A stretch of DNA of 64,000 nt from Arcuatula senhousia (GCA_963971305.1 OZ020303.1:64232867-64296866); one strand, 5' to 3'. Shown: positions 12,501 through 22,811, counted from the stretch's first letter. The notes: generated by a model not told the origin, from the letters alone. Made by a program: numbers and translations.

Positions 12501-15500
12501 CTTCCACTGGGTTCTTTCTATAATGAAAAGGTGAATCTAGTTACAATTTCAGAAGAAAAGCACTTTCGACCAGTAAAATAGAACATGATTACACAATATT
12601 AGGACCAAAAATTTCAAACAGTGTGATAAAAAGGCAAAAAATAACATTCCTTTTACAAGTTTTGCTAGCCTTCTTCCATTGCAGAGTTTTTTAATTGGTT
12701 TACTGCTTAATGCCTCTATTCCACATCCCACTATTATCTATTTGGATCATTATCATTTTATTTGCTTTATACATGTATTTGAAATTTGACAGTGGTTGGT
12801 AACGCGACGGGTGTGCTTTAGCAAGCAGGAACTGCTTATTCTTCCGGAGCACCTGAGTTCACTCTTGTTTCGACTGGAGTTCGCGTTGTTGATTGATATT
12901 CAGTTGTTTTGTGTTTCCATGTTTTACATGTTGTCTGTTTTTGTCCTGTTCTTGTTGGTGTTTACTAGTTTTGTCTCTGCCCTTTCGGACTTTTGACATT
13001 CGGATACCCCATTGGTACCTCTGCTTCTTTGGTAATCATTTGTACAGGAAAAATTTCGTGTTATATTGATTCAAAAGATTTGAGAAAATTTTTGTGGGCT
13101 TTATATTTGTGGTTTGAAAATATGCCTGTATATGATTTGCATTGCATGGATATTTTCATTATTTCCATTGACCTTGAACCTACAATACAGTATTCAGGTA
13201 CATTGCTTATAGATCAAACTAATTTTAATTCTATGCATAGTGGTGAAAATAAACAAGACCAATCTATGTCTGGACCTATATCACACTGCAACATGTTGAG
13301 CCCTGCCAAGTTTTTCGTCTCTTTTTCAGATGTTGCAATTTGAATGTACATATAAACACTTACTGGAGGATGGATTCGAGGTCTTCCAACTTTAGCATGC
13401 TCAGATGGAGGTCTCTAAAAGACAGACATAATAGATTATACATGGTTTTTTTTCAGATTAAAAGAAAATGGAAAACAATATAAATCAAGAAGTTCATGTT
13501 TAATATAATATAAATATAATTTCCAAGTGCAATTAAAAAAGTTGAAATTCTAATACAGACCACATTCACGAACAAAGTAAACCATGACAACAAGACGTGT
13601 GTAATTTTCCAATCTACACCAAGGTGATGTCACAATTACTTTTACGCAACAACCAGCAATGTCATATTATGTTTTGTGCACAAAAAACATCAAAATGACA
13701 AACATTTTGTCTTGCTTTATAGGTTCAAAGAAAACACAAAAATGATATATTTAAAATCAAATAATTCATGGCTGCTCATAGTTTATAGTAGATTTTAACA
13801 TGGGTCTTTATTTATACTTGTTTAATTTACACCCAACTCTGCTGCACTTCGCTCAGGGCAAAATATCAACTAAGGCAACCCTTGTTAAAATCCCCAATAA
13901 AACGTGGGATGTCATAAATTATTTCTTAAACATTATCAACAGATACACTACCCTTTTGAAACTTTATTTAATACAATTAATTTTGATAACTTTGAACTAT
14001 TTCACTCACTTGAACTTTAAATGGATTTGGTGGTCTTCCTCTTCCTCTTTTTAAAGACTGAAAAAGTTTCAAATATTAGCTTTAAAACAACTATCAACAA
14101 TCTACAACTCATAAGAGATAAAGAGAATAGCCATATTTCTTAGTATTAAGGGGATACGTTACTTTGGTCGACCATATTACTTTTCAAAACAAATTTGCAT
14201 AATGAATGGTAATACCATGACACATCGAAATATTCATTTGAAATAAGGGGTCATGGGTCGATTTTTCAAGTTATCTCACTTTGAAATCATCGTTTTTGGC
14301 GGGAAATTTATATAGAAGTAATGGGAAAAGATCAAATATTTTCATTTTTTTTTATTCTCCATTGATTAAAACAAAATTTATTCATTACATTTTAACCAAA
14401 AACTAACACAAGAAAGTCAAACGACGATAGATATTTTGTCATAGGTCATGGACCATCTTTTTTCAAGAATTTACATCAAGGATAGAAAACAGCGTTAAGT
14501 TCAACGCTGTTCAAGTAAAATTGACGTCGCGTTTCAAATCGAAATGATCGTTTTTCTGTTTCACAGGTAAATTTTATCGATAACGTCGTTTTTAACGTAA
14601 CGTATCCCCTTAAATCAAATTATATATTCCAAGATAAATTGCAAAATTATAGTATACTAAAATGCATGGTAAAATTCATTTCATTTTAATGTAGCAACAA
14701 AATGACCCCATTCGTTAAAATAAGTTTTAAAATGTCAAAGACAGACAAAAAAGGTTTTTGTCAGAGAAATGAAAACATGGAATAATGTTTTCAGAAAGCA
14801 TTACGTTTGAACCAGAAATCATCACATTGCCAAGACGCTATAAAGTTCTGAGGAAAATTCATAATGTCAAATTGTTATATTACTTTTCAAGTCACACCAT
14901 AAATTCAAGGTGAAGGTCAACAGAATCCTTGACAATACTTACTGGAGTAACAAGCATAAAATCTGTTTCAATGTTTGACTGCTGAACCTCATCCTAAAAG
15001 ATAAAGACAAAGAGGTTTTTTTAATCCTCGTTGTAGAAGTGACAATAAGAGCTATTTCAATAAAATGAACAAACGCCACCTATTTTTGTGGGTACTAAGA
15101 ATAGAGTTTTTTCACATTTTTAGAATTTTTATTATACATTCCACTTTATTGACTAACTCTTATTAGAATAATCCTCTTTATTGAATATGATTTCAAAACA
15201 CCAAACCCTTTCCTATACTTTTAATGTTTAAAATTTCATTTAATTGCATTGAAAATCTGAGAAAAAGTACAAAATTCCTGTTAATTGACTTAAAATTTTC
15301 AAAAATCACCTTGATACCTGTCAAAATCATATGTTTTCTTAACGAGGTCTTTGAAGTGTGTTTGGTAAAAGTTATCAAAACATGTTTTTACAACCTTTAT
15401 TTATGTCTTATTTGTTTATACAAGCATTAGGATACAATAAAAGTGTCACCTGGGTATTCTAATTACTCAACACATTTGATAATTAGACAAATTTATAAAA

Positions 15501-18500
15501 ATTCTATGTATTTTCTGATTAAAATTGACATTCCACTTTATGGGATAAAACGGTTAATTGCATAAATTTCTCTGACAAATTGCTTATGCTAATAAGAGGA
15601 ATCCACTGTACTTTACAGTGCGAGTAAAAGGCAAAAAACTCCCTCTCCCTTTATGTTAAAATAATAAAGTGGTGTTCCACCCAAGTTTTTACGGAATAGC
15701 CCTAAATACACTTGTGAAAAATATATTATGTATTAAATGGGGTTAATAATTTTAGTTATGCTAGATGCATATTTAAATAAGTAATCTCTCGTCAATCATG
15801 TCAATTTATTTAGAAGGAAGGAAATCAAGATTATAAGAATACAATTCTCAACTATTCTTAATATATTGCAATTCTCAACTATTCTTAATATATTGGTAAA
15901 GAAATTTTTTTATGTAGTTTTTTCGAAATTCAACAAAAGTATAACCAAAATTTGTTGGTATGGCTAGAGATTGTATAAAATGTTGTAAAATGACAAGATG
16001 GATGTCTGAAACATTTTACATTGACACTTTGTTGGTAGGCCTGTGTCTTCAGTGTTTTTTTTTGGATAAAGAACAGCAACAAAAAAGTTGTTTATTTGAT
16101 TTTTTACATTATTTTTTACATATGACTATCAAATTGTTCCTTTAAATTATGTATAAAAAATAACAATTTCTATGTGAGATATTTTTAAGATTTTTTCGCA
16201 AAATATTTGCAAAGTAACCATTGCTTTTTGGATTCTCCTTTGTTTGTTTAAAAATTGTACCTTTTCAGCACTAAAAAATAATCTGCATATATGTATTCTT
16301 GTGGGAATTATTCTTAAAGAAGTAAGTCAAAATAACTTGAACACAAAAACACAATACATACAAGTTTCTTAGGTGTGTCAGATTTCCTTGGTCTTCCTCT
16401 ACCTGGAGTAATTTTTTCAGATGAGGTCTATAAAAAGAAAATATTGTGTATATTATGCCTGCAATATTCTGTTTAAAAAAAATCTTCAATATCTATGACT
16501 AACATAGTCCCAGCATGGTTAAAATTCTAGGATTTTTACAGAGAATGTCTCTAAAACACGTTTTTATTGGAATCTGAAATTATTTTGGATTTTGTAAATT
16601 AATTTATAGACTTATGAGCAGCCAAACCTGTAATAAGGGGGTTATTTAATTTCCATGTTAATGGCTACAATACTAACCCAAACCATTAGCCATGCTGGCA
16701 TGACCAAACCCTTAGTAGGGGTTAGTCTAACTCAGAATTTTTTACTCATTTCCCAAGCTCCAAAATAATTCCAAATTCAATAAATACCCTGTTCTAAAGA
16801 GTCTGAGATCCTTCAGATTTGTTTTGTTTTTTTCCCTTAAATAGCACAATAGTACTAAACCTGGTGCATTAAGTCAAGCAGTACCAGAGAAGTCGATTTT
16901 TAAAAGTTGAACAGCAGACGGATAATGGACCCCAAGTGATGGCAATAGCTCACATGGACTTTTGCTAGTTAAGCTAATAACAATATGTATATTAACTTAT
17001 ACCTGTGCATGTTGATCTTCTTTAGGATTTGTAACTCCTCCTCCCAAAGGTTCAATGATGACTGTAGTTGCTTGAGAAGGGTCATCATCATCCTAAAAAT
17101 AACATAAATCAAACTAATTAACACTCTAATAACTCTTTTTATTAGGAAACAAAGTTATGTTTTAATTTTCTATCAGGATCATGATGGTTTTACACGTAAT
17201 TAATTTACTTAGGTTAATGTGCATTTCAACTGTTCTTAAGTTTATTTTAAAGCTTTTCATAGGTAATTTATTTTTGAAAGTCACTTTTGTTCTGTTCGTA
17301 ATGTTAATAAACTCTCATCAGTTGTCTCATTTTCAAATTTCTCTGAATCCTTGTAATGTTTTTTTTTTAGAGAAGAGAGATAAATAATGAACATGTACTT
17401 TTAAAATTTCATGAAGATCATAGGGTGCTTGATACATTGTAGATCAGTTAAAACACAAAAGAAAACCCTAGATTTAGTTAATTTAGAAATATATGCACAT
17501 ATTTGAAAATTCCTTTACATATCAACTTACATTTATGATCCAAACAACTTTTTTTTATTTTTTAATATTCCCCATAACATTTTTGGGATACAGTTTATTA
17601 GGAGGAGGAAGTCAAATTTATCTTTTAAATGGTAAGTAACTCTTACTAAGACCACTTGGTTGGCATCTAATGCAGTATTGTTTGGTTCAGTTGTACTACT
17701 ATTGTCATTTTCTTCCATATCTGGTATTGTTACAACAACTGGTAGACGTAGACCATCTGAAGAAGATGCTTCAGAAAGTTGATGTTCTTCTGGATCAGTT
17801 ACTGGAAGACGAAGTCCTTCTGATGTTGATGGAGTCTGCAAAATATTCAAATTTGTTTGCTTAAAGGTAAAACATGTCTGTTACAGTCAGAGGTGTATTC
17901 TTTGCCTTCTGAGTAACAAAGTTAAAGTAGTCAAGCAGTTTTTTTTTATTAATTACGAAGCATACATGTATCAATCTAGGAATTTTTTCTACTGACCTTT
18001 TAACTAATAACTATATACATGTATGCAATTGATAATTGAATTGACAACCATTCACAGATCTACCTGAATTGTTATATACCTCATGACTTTAGTCAATATT
18101 AAAGTGCTTGAAGCTTTATGAAATCAGGGTTCAGTGACTAACGACTTAAAATTGAATTTCTATTCCTCTAAAGTTCGTATTGGTATCATTTTAGTCCTTT
18201 TGAAAAGTGAACCAGTTACCTAAAACTAATCGTAACAGCTACATCTTTTTAGTCCTTTTTCAATAATGGAAAGTAAATGTACAAATGTACACAACTGCAG
18301 GAAGCAAGTTTCTTACTTCCACTATATTTTGCAATTATAAGGATTTTCAGTTTCTCAGATCAAAAGGTGTTTATATTATAATAGAACTTAAACATTGCTT
18401 ATATATGCAATAAAAATAATCAAAGTCACTCAATCAGAAAATCAAGGTCGAGGTCAAAAGATGGGGATGCAACTGCGCTAAGCTACTACTGGGTATTATG

Positions 18501-18851
18501 CATACCAAGTTTCATCAACCTATGATTTATAGTTCTTGAGATATGGAGGTGCTCACAAAACCTTACCCTTGCTATTATACATGCATATATTGAAAATTGT
18601 CAAAGTCACTCAACCAGAAAATTAAGGTCAAGGTCAAAAGATAGGGATGCAACTGTGCTAATATACTACTGGGGCATATGCATACCAAGTTTCATCCACC
18701 TAGGACTTATTTTTATTCACATATTTCAATGTTGTGTTTTTTTTTCAAAATAAATAAATCAGACAAACACTGGAAACCTGTATTAATTTCTTACTTGATG
18801 ATCCTCTTGGATAAATTCTTCTGGCATTGAATCTGATACTTTAATATCCAT
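3022..18851 (-). CDS. Multi-AT-hook chromatin protein, 14 coding exons
   Basis: Joined exons (transcript order): 18851-18795, 17835-17647, 17092-17003, 16427-16362, 14993-14943, 14057-14010, 13414-13364, 12517-12464, 11899-11861, 10455-10417, 9818-7557, 6172-5888, 5471-4863, 3555-3022. All junctions are GT-AG and all are phase 0, giving about 1457 residues. I count about 30 AT-hooks with a GRP core, mostly of the form KRGRPPGAKNK or KRKPGRPPGAKNK, separated by acidic Ser/Asp/Glu linkers that look like casein kinase 2 targets. AT-hooks bind the minor groove of AT-rich DNA; HMGA proteins and the fly satellite-binding protein D1 are known examples. A nuclear, AT-rich or satellite DNA-binding role is therefore inferred. 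No enzymatic domain is visible and I see no orthologue by name. Mini-exons 9-10 are the least certain parts. Confidence 0.85.
3655..3990 (+). repeat. Dispersed repeat R1, copy 1
   Basis: It runs from AACTAGTTTAACCCCGCCAC to the conserved tail GTGTCGCGTACACTTATTCC. A long copy lies at 37565-37865, and tail fragments lie at 41495-41610, 55137-55250 and (minus) 30890-30985. It is located in intron 13 of the AT-hook gene. Class unknown; possibly the 3' part of a retroelement or a SINE. Confidence 0.6.
4022..4195 (-). repeat. Partial 168-bp-monomer repeat (single unit)
   Basis: The reverse complement matches the start and one monomer of the tandem element at 50489-51396 (AGGAAGTAG, CTCAGCAA, ATGGTGAATGTC blocks). 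It is a solo, diverged fragment in intron 13 of the AT-hook gene. Confidence 0.55.
4863..5471 (-). CDS. AT-hook gene, exon 13 (five hooks)
   Basis: Residues 1078-1280 (203 codons, phase 0-0). Five hooks in order: GKPGRPRI, QPGRPPKS, RRGRPPKS, GPGRPKKS and GRGRPKKV. They are followed by a hook-free tail with an acidic TCEEEETYDPTG segment. Acceptor ATTGTAG; the donor AGG|GTAGGT is the in-phase choice near 4863. Confidence 0.85.
5888..6172 (-). CDS. AT-hook gene, exon 12 (two hooks)
   Basis: Residues 983-1077 (95 codons, phase 0-0). Two AT-hooks, KKRGRPFGTGKK and KRRRGRPVGSVNKK, flank a strongly acidic stretch (EEIIEEEFSDSGCEEEEE). Acceptor ATTGTAG, donor GTAAATT. Confidence 0.85.
6478..6956. 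mobile_element. TIR element with long perfect ends
   Basis: Bounded by TTATAAGAGGGTGGTAAAGG and CTTTACCACCCTCTTATAA, near-perfect inverted termini of about 20 bp that include a TA or TATA target duplication. The interior repeats a TTTTCCGTTCATCG-like motif several times. At 479 bp it is too small to encode a transposase, so it is a MITE. It lies in intron 11 of the AT-hook gene. Confidence 0.65.
7335..7545. repeat. AGGTCG-rich degenerate short repeat
   Basis: The motif AGGTCG(C/T) recurs about seven times between 7376 and 7520, immediately downstream of the giant AT-hook exon's donor on the minus strand. No function can be assigned. Confidence 0.35.
7557..9818 (-). CDS. AT-hook gene, giant exon 11 (about 18 hooks)
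   Basis: Residues 229-982 (754 codons) without a stop. About 18 AT-hooks of type GRPPGAKNK alternate with acidic serine-rich spacers of about 20-40 residues. The repetition is visible at DNA level as recurrent AGCTCCTGGAGGTCGACC-like blocks. Acceptor TTATTTTAG. The donor is AAG|GTTGGT, a weak site; a GTATAAG 4 bases further would change phase and fits the next exon less well. Hook types cluster: KRKPGRPP forms dominate the C-terminal half, as expected of recent internal duplication. Confidence 0.9.
10417..10455 (-). CDS. AT-hook gene, candidate mini-exon 10
   Basis: Candidate exon of 13 codons (phase 0-0), TSSIKRYAKPFNL, with acceptor ATTACAG and donor GTAAGAC. It is basic but lacks a GRP core. 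It is supported only by its splice sites and the shared phase, so it could be spurious. Confidence 0.45.
10938..11504. mobile_element. TTAA-flanked TIR element inside an older repeat
   Basis: 567 bp bounded by TTAA plus GGTTAGTGAGGACACCTG and its exact inverse CAGGTGTCCTCACTAACC plus TTAA. The flanks GATATGGGCC and GTTAACCAAA belong to a dispersed repeat that is uninterrupted at 19608-19640 (GATATGGACCTTAAGCAAG), so the empty TTAA target can be inferred. Likely a piggyBac-like MITE; intron 9 of the AT-hook gene. Confidence 0.75.
11861..11899 (-). CDS. AT-hook gene, mini-exon 9 (one hook)
   Basis: Residues 203-215 (13 codons, phase 0-0), sequence KSGRRPGRPPSLS: the whole exon is one AT-hook. 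Acceptor TTTTATAG, donor GTAAGTT. Confidence 0.7.
12190..12420 (+). repeat. Dispersed repeat, homologue of 37240-37510
   Basis: Shares ordered blocks with 37240-37510: ATCAAGTATGA, TTTTACATCA, GATAAATG, TAGCTAG, CTTGTCTTGTTGTT-like and GGTTCTCTC. Copies are diverged. Located in an intron of the AT-hook gene. Confidence 0.5.
12464..12517 (-). CDS. AT-hook gene, mini-exon 8 (one hook)
   Basis: Residues 185-202 (18 codons, phase 0-0) with one hook, GRGRGRPRIHPPKE. It resembles exon 7. Acceptor ATTATAG, donor GTAAGTC. Confidence 0.8.
12795..13035 (+). repeat. Dispersed repeat R2, copy 1
   Basis: About 240 bp nearly identical to 41660-41905, from GGTAACGCGACGGGTGTGCT through TTTCGGACTTTTGACATTCG to TGGTACCTCTGCTTC. 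Partial copies lie at 29940-30025 (minus) and 30740-30825. It may be a SINE-like family; I could not make out RNA polymerase III boxes. Confidence 0.65.
13364..13414 (-). CDS. AT-hook gene, mini-exon 7 (one hook)
   Basis: Residues 168-184 (17 codons, phase 0-0) with one hook, KVGRPRIHPP. It shares the RPRIHPP block with exon 8, suggesting the two arose by exon duplication. Donor GTAAGTG. Confidence 0.75.
14010..14057 (-). CDS. AT-hook gene, mini-exon 6 (one hook)
   Basis: Residues 152-167 (16 codons, phase 0-0) with one hook, LKRGRGRPPNPF. Acceptor TTTTTCAG, donor GTGAGTG. The intron between exons 5 and 6 (14058-14942) carries a TTAA-flanked repeat at 14156-14613. Confidence 0.75.
14156..14613. 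mobile_element. TTAA-flanked TIR element, copy 2
   Basis: Homologue of 1613-2093, bounded by TTAAGGGGATACGTTAC and TAACGTATCCCCTTAA. The termini match better here than in copy 1. It lies in intron 5 of the AT-hook gene. Confidence 0.75.
14943..14993 (-). CDS. AT-hook gene, mini-exon 5 (no hook)
   Basis: Residues 135-151 (17 codons, phase 0-0), sequence DEVQQSNIETDFMLVTP. It is an acidic linker without an AT-hook. Donor GTAAGTA is strong. Confidence 0.65.
16362..16427 (-). CDS. AT-hook gene, mini-exon 4 (one hook)
   Basis: Residues 113-134 (22 codons, phase 0-0). It carries one AT-hook, TPGRGRPRKSD. Acceptor TTTTATAG, donor GTATGTA. Confidence 0.8.
17003..17092 (-). CDS. AT-hook gene, exon 3
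   Basis: Residues 83-112 (30 codons, phase 0-0), opening with a DDDD run followed by PSQATTVIIEP and a GGG. No AT-hook. Acceptor TTTTTAG, donor GTATAAG. Confidence 0.7.
17647..17835 (-). CDS. AT-hook gene, exon 2
   Basis: Residues 20-82 (63 codons, phase 0-0). The exon is acidic and serine-rich and contains two copies of a GLRLPV motif about 20 residues apart. There is no AT-hook. Acceptor TTTTGCAG, donor GTAAGAG. Confidence 0.75.
18423..18715 (+). repeat. Two tandem copies of a ~177-bp unit
   Basis: CAAAGTCACTCAA...AAGGTC...GGTCAAAAGAT...GCATACCAAGTTTCATC recurs about 177 bp apart (from about 18423 and 18600). It lies in intron 1 of the AT-hook gene. Confidence 0.6.
18795..18851 (-). CDS. 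AT-hook gene, coding exon 1 (start)
   Basis: Residues 1-19, starting MDIKVSDSMPEEF. The ATG lies 17 bases after an acceptor-like TCTAG at 18869-18873, so an upstream non-coding exon is likely. Donor is AA|GTAAGAAA. It contains no AT-hook. Confidence 0.7.
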
Positions 18852-19199
18852 TTTCTTGATTTATTTGGCTAGATAAAAATAAAAATAATCAATTAATGTG
18901 AAGCCAATCAAGTCACAATTATGCAAGTCATGGTACATGTATGCTGTATACATGCTAATGGTTACAAATCTTTTTTAACACCATTCATTTTAGTTCACGA
19001 AACAGTGTTAAATTGATAACAACCCATATGTATGCCTTTTATCATGTAGTATATTGCTACAGATTTATTGTTGCTTTTATGACATCTTTGTTTTAGTGGA
19101 GCCAAAGTGCAGTCCAGTTATCATAACAGAGGCTGAGAGCTAATTGATCTTTTTCATTTGGAGAATCCAAAATGAGTGAAATGCAGTGAATTTAGCACA

Positions 19200-19815
19200 G
19201 AACTAGAAAATGTGTGTATGAGCCAAAGGATGGCCCTCCTGATCTTGAAATATTATTGACCCCCAAATGGCCCCAATATGTATTACCTGGGATATGGACC
19301 TTTACAAACATGACAAAGTGACCTAATTTATATTTTGTGGTGCTGTGTTAAGACTTATCTACATGTACATGTAGTAAAATATCATTGACCCCTACCATGT
19401 ACTGTAGAAGCAGAAATATTCGTGGGGGAATTAATTTCGTTTATTTCGTGGGTTAAATTCCCACGAATTTAAAATATTTAGTTAAAGATTGTGTATCAAA
19501 ATTAGAAATCCACGAAAATTTGTCCCCACAAACTCAGTTTTGTGCTGTAAACCATGAAATTTTATTCCCACGAAAATAAATGATTATACAGTAGTATCTA
19601 TACATGTACGAGATATGGACCTTAAGCAAGAACTTAACCAAAGTTGTTCATACATAAACTTTTTAGGTCACAGTAACACAAATTCTTTTGGGTGGTGTAT
19701 TGTTACCCAAGACACATCTAGTGGTGAAATACCATTGACCCCAAGAATCCAAGATATGGACCTTAACCAAGAACTTAACCAAAGTAATTCATATAAATAG
19801 AAATACAAAACGGTT
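19200..19815. repeat. Diverged dispersed repeat with internal copies
   Basis: GAGATATGGACCTTAA...AAGAACTTAACCAAAG blocks occur at about 19608 and 19754, and related sequence occurs at 10860-10940, 11505-11730, 19220-19320 and 20210-20325. A palindromic element (19398-19594) sits inside. Confidence 0.5.
19398..19594. mobile_element. Short palindromic MITE
   Basis: Ends are TACTGTAGAAGCAGAAAT and ATGATTATACAGTA, with imperfect inverted subterminal blocks (ATTCGTGGG / CCCACGAAAA). About 197 bp and non-coding. Confidence 0.5.
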
Positions 19816-20431
19816 ATAAGCTGGTTAATTATGTTATGCTGTATATCGATATTTCAAGGAGTAACCTCACACCAGCAGCATTAGAATCAAAACATTGGAA
19901 GCCTTCCAAGGTAAAACCTAAAAGCATTGAATGAAAAGTATTAAAAAACAAAAAAAATTGATCAGGAAAGCGAAATCCAGCACTTACTAAGGATATCGAC
20001 CATGTGTAGTACAAAGAAAGAAACGTGTTTTAAACAATTTTGAATTTAAAAATCACATTTCGATGACAAAATATATTAGAAATTTAATGTTAAATATTTG
20101 TCAGACAAGCCTGAAGACCAGGCTTGTGATAACCCTTAGGGACCTCTGGTCCACCAGCAGCGGTTATCGCCCAGTGGTTTCAAAATTACATACACCAAAA
20201 TTCCTGCCTAAACTGTATCAAAACTTAACCAAGAACTTAACTAAAGTGTTATGGAGGTACATTGTACATATAGATGGATAAGGATACATTGTAAATCCAC
20301 ATATGTGGTTGGGCCATAAAAATTCATGCAGATCCACCATTACAACTGTAACTGTGCCATTGTGGTTTCATTATTATTCATGGGGGGTATCTATTTTGTG
20401 GATGGCCTTGACCCACAAATTAGATATACCA

Positions 20432-21873
20432 AACAAGAGGCTCCCAGGAGCCTGAATCGCTCACCTGACATATGTGCCTGAAGTAAAGGTTATTTCGCAA
20501 ATTCTATTTGACGTTGGAAGGGTCATAAGATTAATAAGGGGGTCATTTGACAATATGGTGGATCTTAAGGTACTGATCACTTTTGTTCTCAATCAAAATC
20601 TAAAAATCTGTCACCCTTTTTGAGTTATTAGCCAAAAAATGCAGTTTAACCTAATGTTCTATTTTAGGCCACAGCGGCCATGTGTTACAACTAATCAAAA
20701 ATCCCCACATCAGTTTTATACACCTAATGCTAATAAACAACTATAACAAGTTTGGTTCTAATTGGACTTAAAGTGTCAGAGGAGTTAACGTTTTCAATGT
20801 AATGAGGAAATGCTGTTAAAATGCTCAATTTTGACGTTCTAAGGGCAATAACTCCTAAAAGGAAAGGTCATACAATGTTGACCCTGTTACATATTTTGTA
20901 GATCTTGATGTGCTTAACAATATTCAATTTAAATATCTCAAATATCTAGTATTGTTTTCAAGATATTGAGCTAAACAGGTGTCAAATTTGCAAAAAATCC
21001 ATAAAAAGGGCAATAACCCCTACATGGGTTGTTGGATCTTCTTCAAAATTTCAGAGCTGATAGATCTTGAGGTGCTGATCACCTTAAATCCCAAACAAAA
21101 TTTAAAAATCTGTCATCGTTTTTGAGTTTTTTGCAAAAAACTGCCATTTACCCCTATGTTCTATTTTTAGCCACAGCAGCCATGTTTTACGACCAATAAA
21201 AAATCCCCACGTCAGTTCTTTAAACCTAATGCTAATAAACAACTATACCAAGTTTGGTTCCAATTAGACTTAAAGTATCAGAGGAGTGAACGTTTTCAAT
21301 GTAATGAGGAAATGCTGTTAAAATGCTAAATTTTGACGTTCGAAGGGCAATAACTCCTAAAAGGAAAGGTCCTACAATGTTGACCCTATTACATATTTTG
21401 TAGATCTTGATGTGCTTAACAATATTCAATTTAAATTTCTCAAATATCTAGTATAGTTTTCAAGATATTGAGCTAAACAGGTGCAAAATTTGCAAAAAAT
21501 CCATAAAAAGGGCAATAATTCCTACATGGGTTGTAGGATTTTCTTCAAAATTTCAGTTCAGGGTAGGTAGATCTTGAGCTGCTGATCACTTTTCTCTCAG
21601 CCAGAATTTTGATATCTGAAGCCGTTTTTGAGTTATTTGCAAAAAACTGCATTTCACCCCTATGTTCTATTTTTAGCCATGGCGGCCATGTTTTACAACA
21701 AATCAAAAATTCCCACATCAGTTCTTAGCACCGAATGCTTATAAACAACCATACCAAGTTTGGTTGCGATTGGACTTGTGGTGTCAGAGGAGTTAACGTT
21801 TTAAAAAGTTATGGATGACGGACGGACGACGGACGCCAAGTGATGACAATAGCTTCGGGTAAGGTGAGCTAAA
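20432..21873 (+). mobile_element. Tandem-core repeat, family 1, copy A
   Basis: Begins AACAAGAGGCTCCCAGGAGC (5' hairpin GGCTCC-CA-GGAGCC), followed by GCTCACCTGA. Three monomers of about 500 bp follow (TGCTGATCAC-like anchors at 20571, 21073 and 21580). A short GACGGACGACGGACG minisatellite comes next, then a decayed end AAGGTGAGCTAAAA. No protein is encoded. The ordering matches non-autonomous Helentron-type or pearl-like elements; that assignment is inference. Confidence 0.7.
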
Positions 21874-22434
21874 AAGAGAAATAAAAAAAAAAAATTATTT
21901 AAATTTACTCTAAATAAAAATCAACATGGTGTAACAGTTAAAATTAGCATCTAACAGGTCTAAAGGTGTCTAACTATTCAAATACATGTACATTTAATAT
22001 AGACCAGTTTATCTAAATTAGGAAGGGTGCATTTAGGTCTTTTCCTTGTATTAGTCATAGATTTATGAATATGTAAGGGACTTAACCCTCGGAAAAAAAA
22101 AAAACATTGATCATGATGGTCGTAATCTCCAGCATTTTTTTACAAACATTCATCATTGGAAATAATCCTGTTGAATGTTAGTTTAACTTTCAAGTACAGA
22201 ATAAAAATTCTTTCCATTTTAATACCACCATTTGAACATATACACAATATATCTTAATTTTATAATAATTAATTATTAACATTTTTGGCTTTATTTTATT
22301 TTAACAACAGGCTTGATTAATTAAATGAGTATGTAAAATTAATTTACGAATCAATATAATTTTCATTGTGACTGGAATAAATTATAGGCGTGGTTCTATT
22401 TTCGTAAATCAAATTAAAATATTTTTATTAATAA

Positions 22435-22711
22435 AAAATGGGGTCGTCGTATCTGCATGCGCCGAAATGGCCTGTTTTACAGCCGGTGAGTTTGTGAAGA
22501 CCAAGCAAATTTGTTTCAAATATTTTATTCTATTTTTCTAAAGTATTAAAATGTGATGTTGTGTTACCTGAGGCGCTACAGATGGAAACCGCAGGCCTCT
22601 GGCCGGGTTTGTTATGGTGCAGAAATTTAGCAGGATTTCTCACCAGGTGGCATGATGAGCTTCCGCCTCCGGCACGCTGGAAAAAGTAATTTACAGCGCG
22701 AAGTTCAAACT
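22435..22711. other. CpG-rich orphan segment next to assembly gap
   Basis: The segment is richer in GC and CpG than its surroundings and ends at the N run. On the minus strand, a stop-free frame from the gap (about 22711-22583) ends at a GTAACA donor; an acceptor TGTAAAACAG then joins in frame to HFGACRYDDPIFY and TAA at about 22435. On the plus strand, ATGGGGTCGTCG...CAGCCG|GTGAGT could equally be a first exon. It also contains a TGCATGCGCC NRF1-like site and an AAATGGCC YY1-like site, as in housekeeping promoters. I cannot decide between promoter and exon, nor name a gene. Confidence 0.3.
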
Positions 22712-22811
22712 NNNNNNNNNNNNNNNNNNNNNNNNNNNNNNNNNNNNNNNNNNNNNNNNNNNNNNNNNNNNNNNNNNNNNNNNNNNNNNNNNNNNNNNNN
22801 NNNNNNNNNNN
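22712..22811. other. Assembly gap (100 N)
   Basis: Exactly 100 N, the usual placeholder for a gap of unknown length. It falls inside the CDK20-like gene and removes its 3' exons. Confidence 0.97.

Noticed and set aside
12796..13343. Hydrophobic small frames suggesting membrane peptides
   Set aside because: They fall in dispersed repeat R2 and its flank; the copy at 41660-41905 does not preserve the frame.
16271..16489. 72-codon minus-strand frame starting in intron
   Set aside because: Out of frame with AT-hook mini-exon 4, which has better evidence from its splice sites and GRGRPRK motif.
22560..22670. Last exon of the CDK20-like gene beyond the gap
   Set aside because: Neither translation matches the expected CDK C-lobe sequence after WYRAPE.
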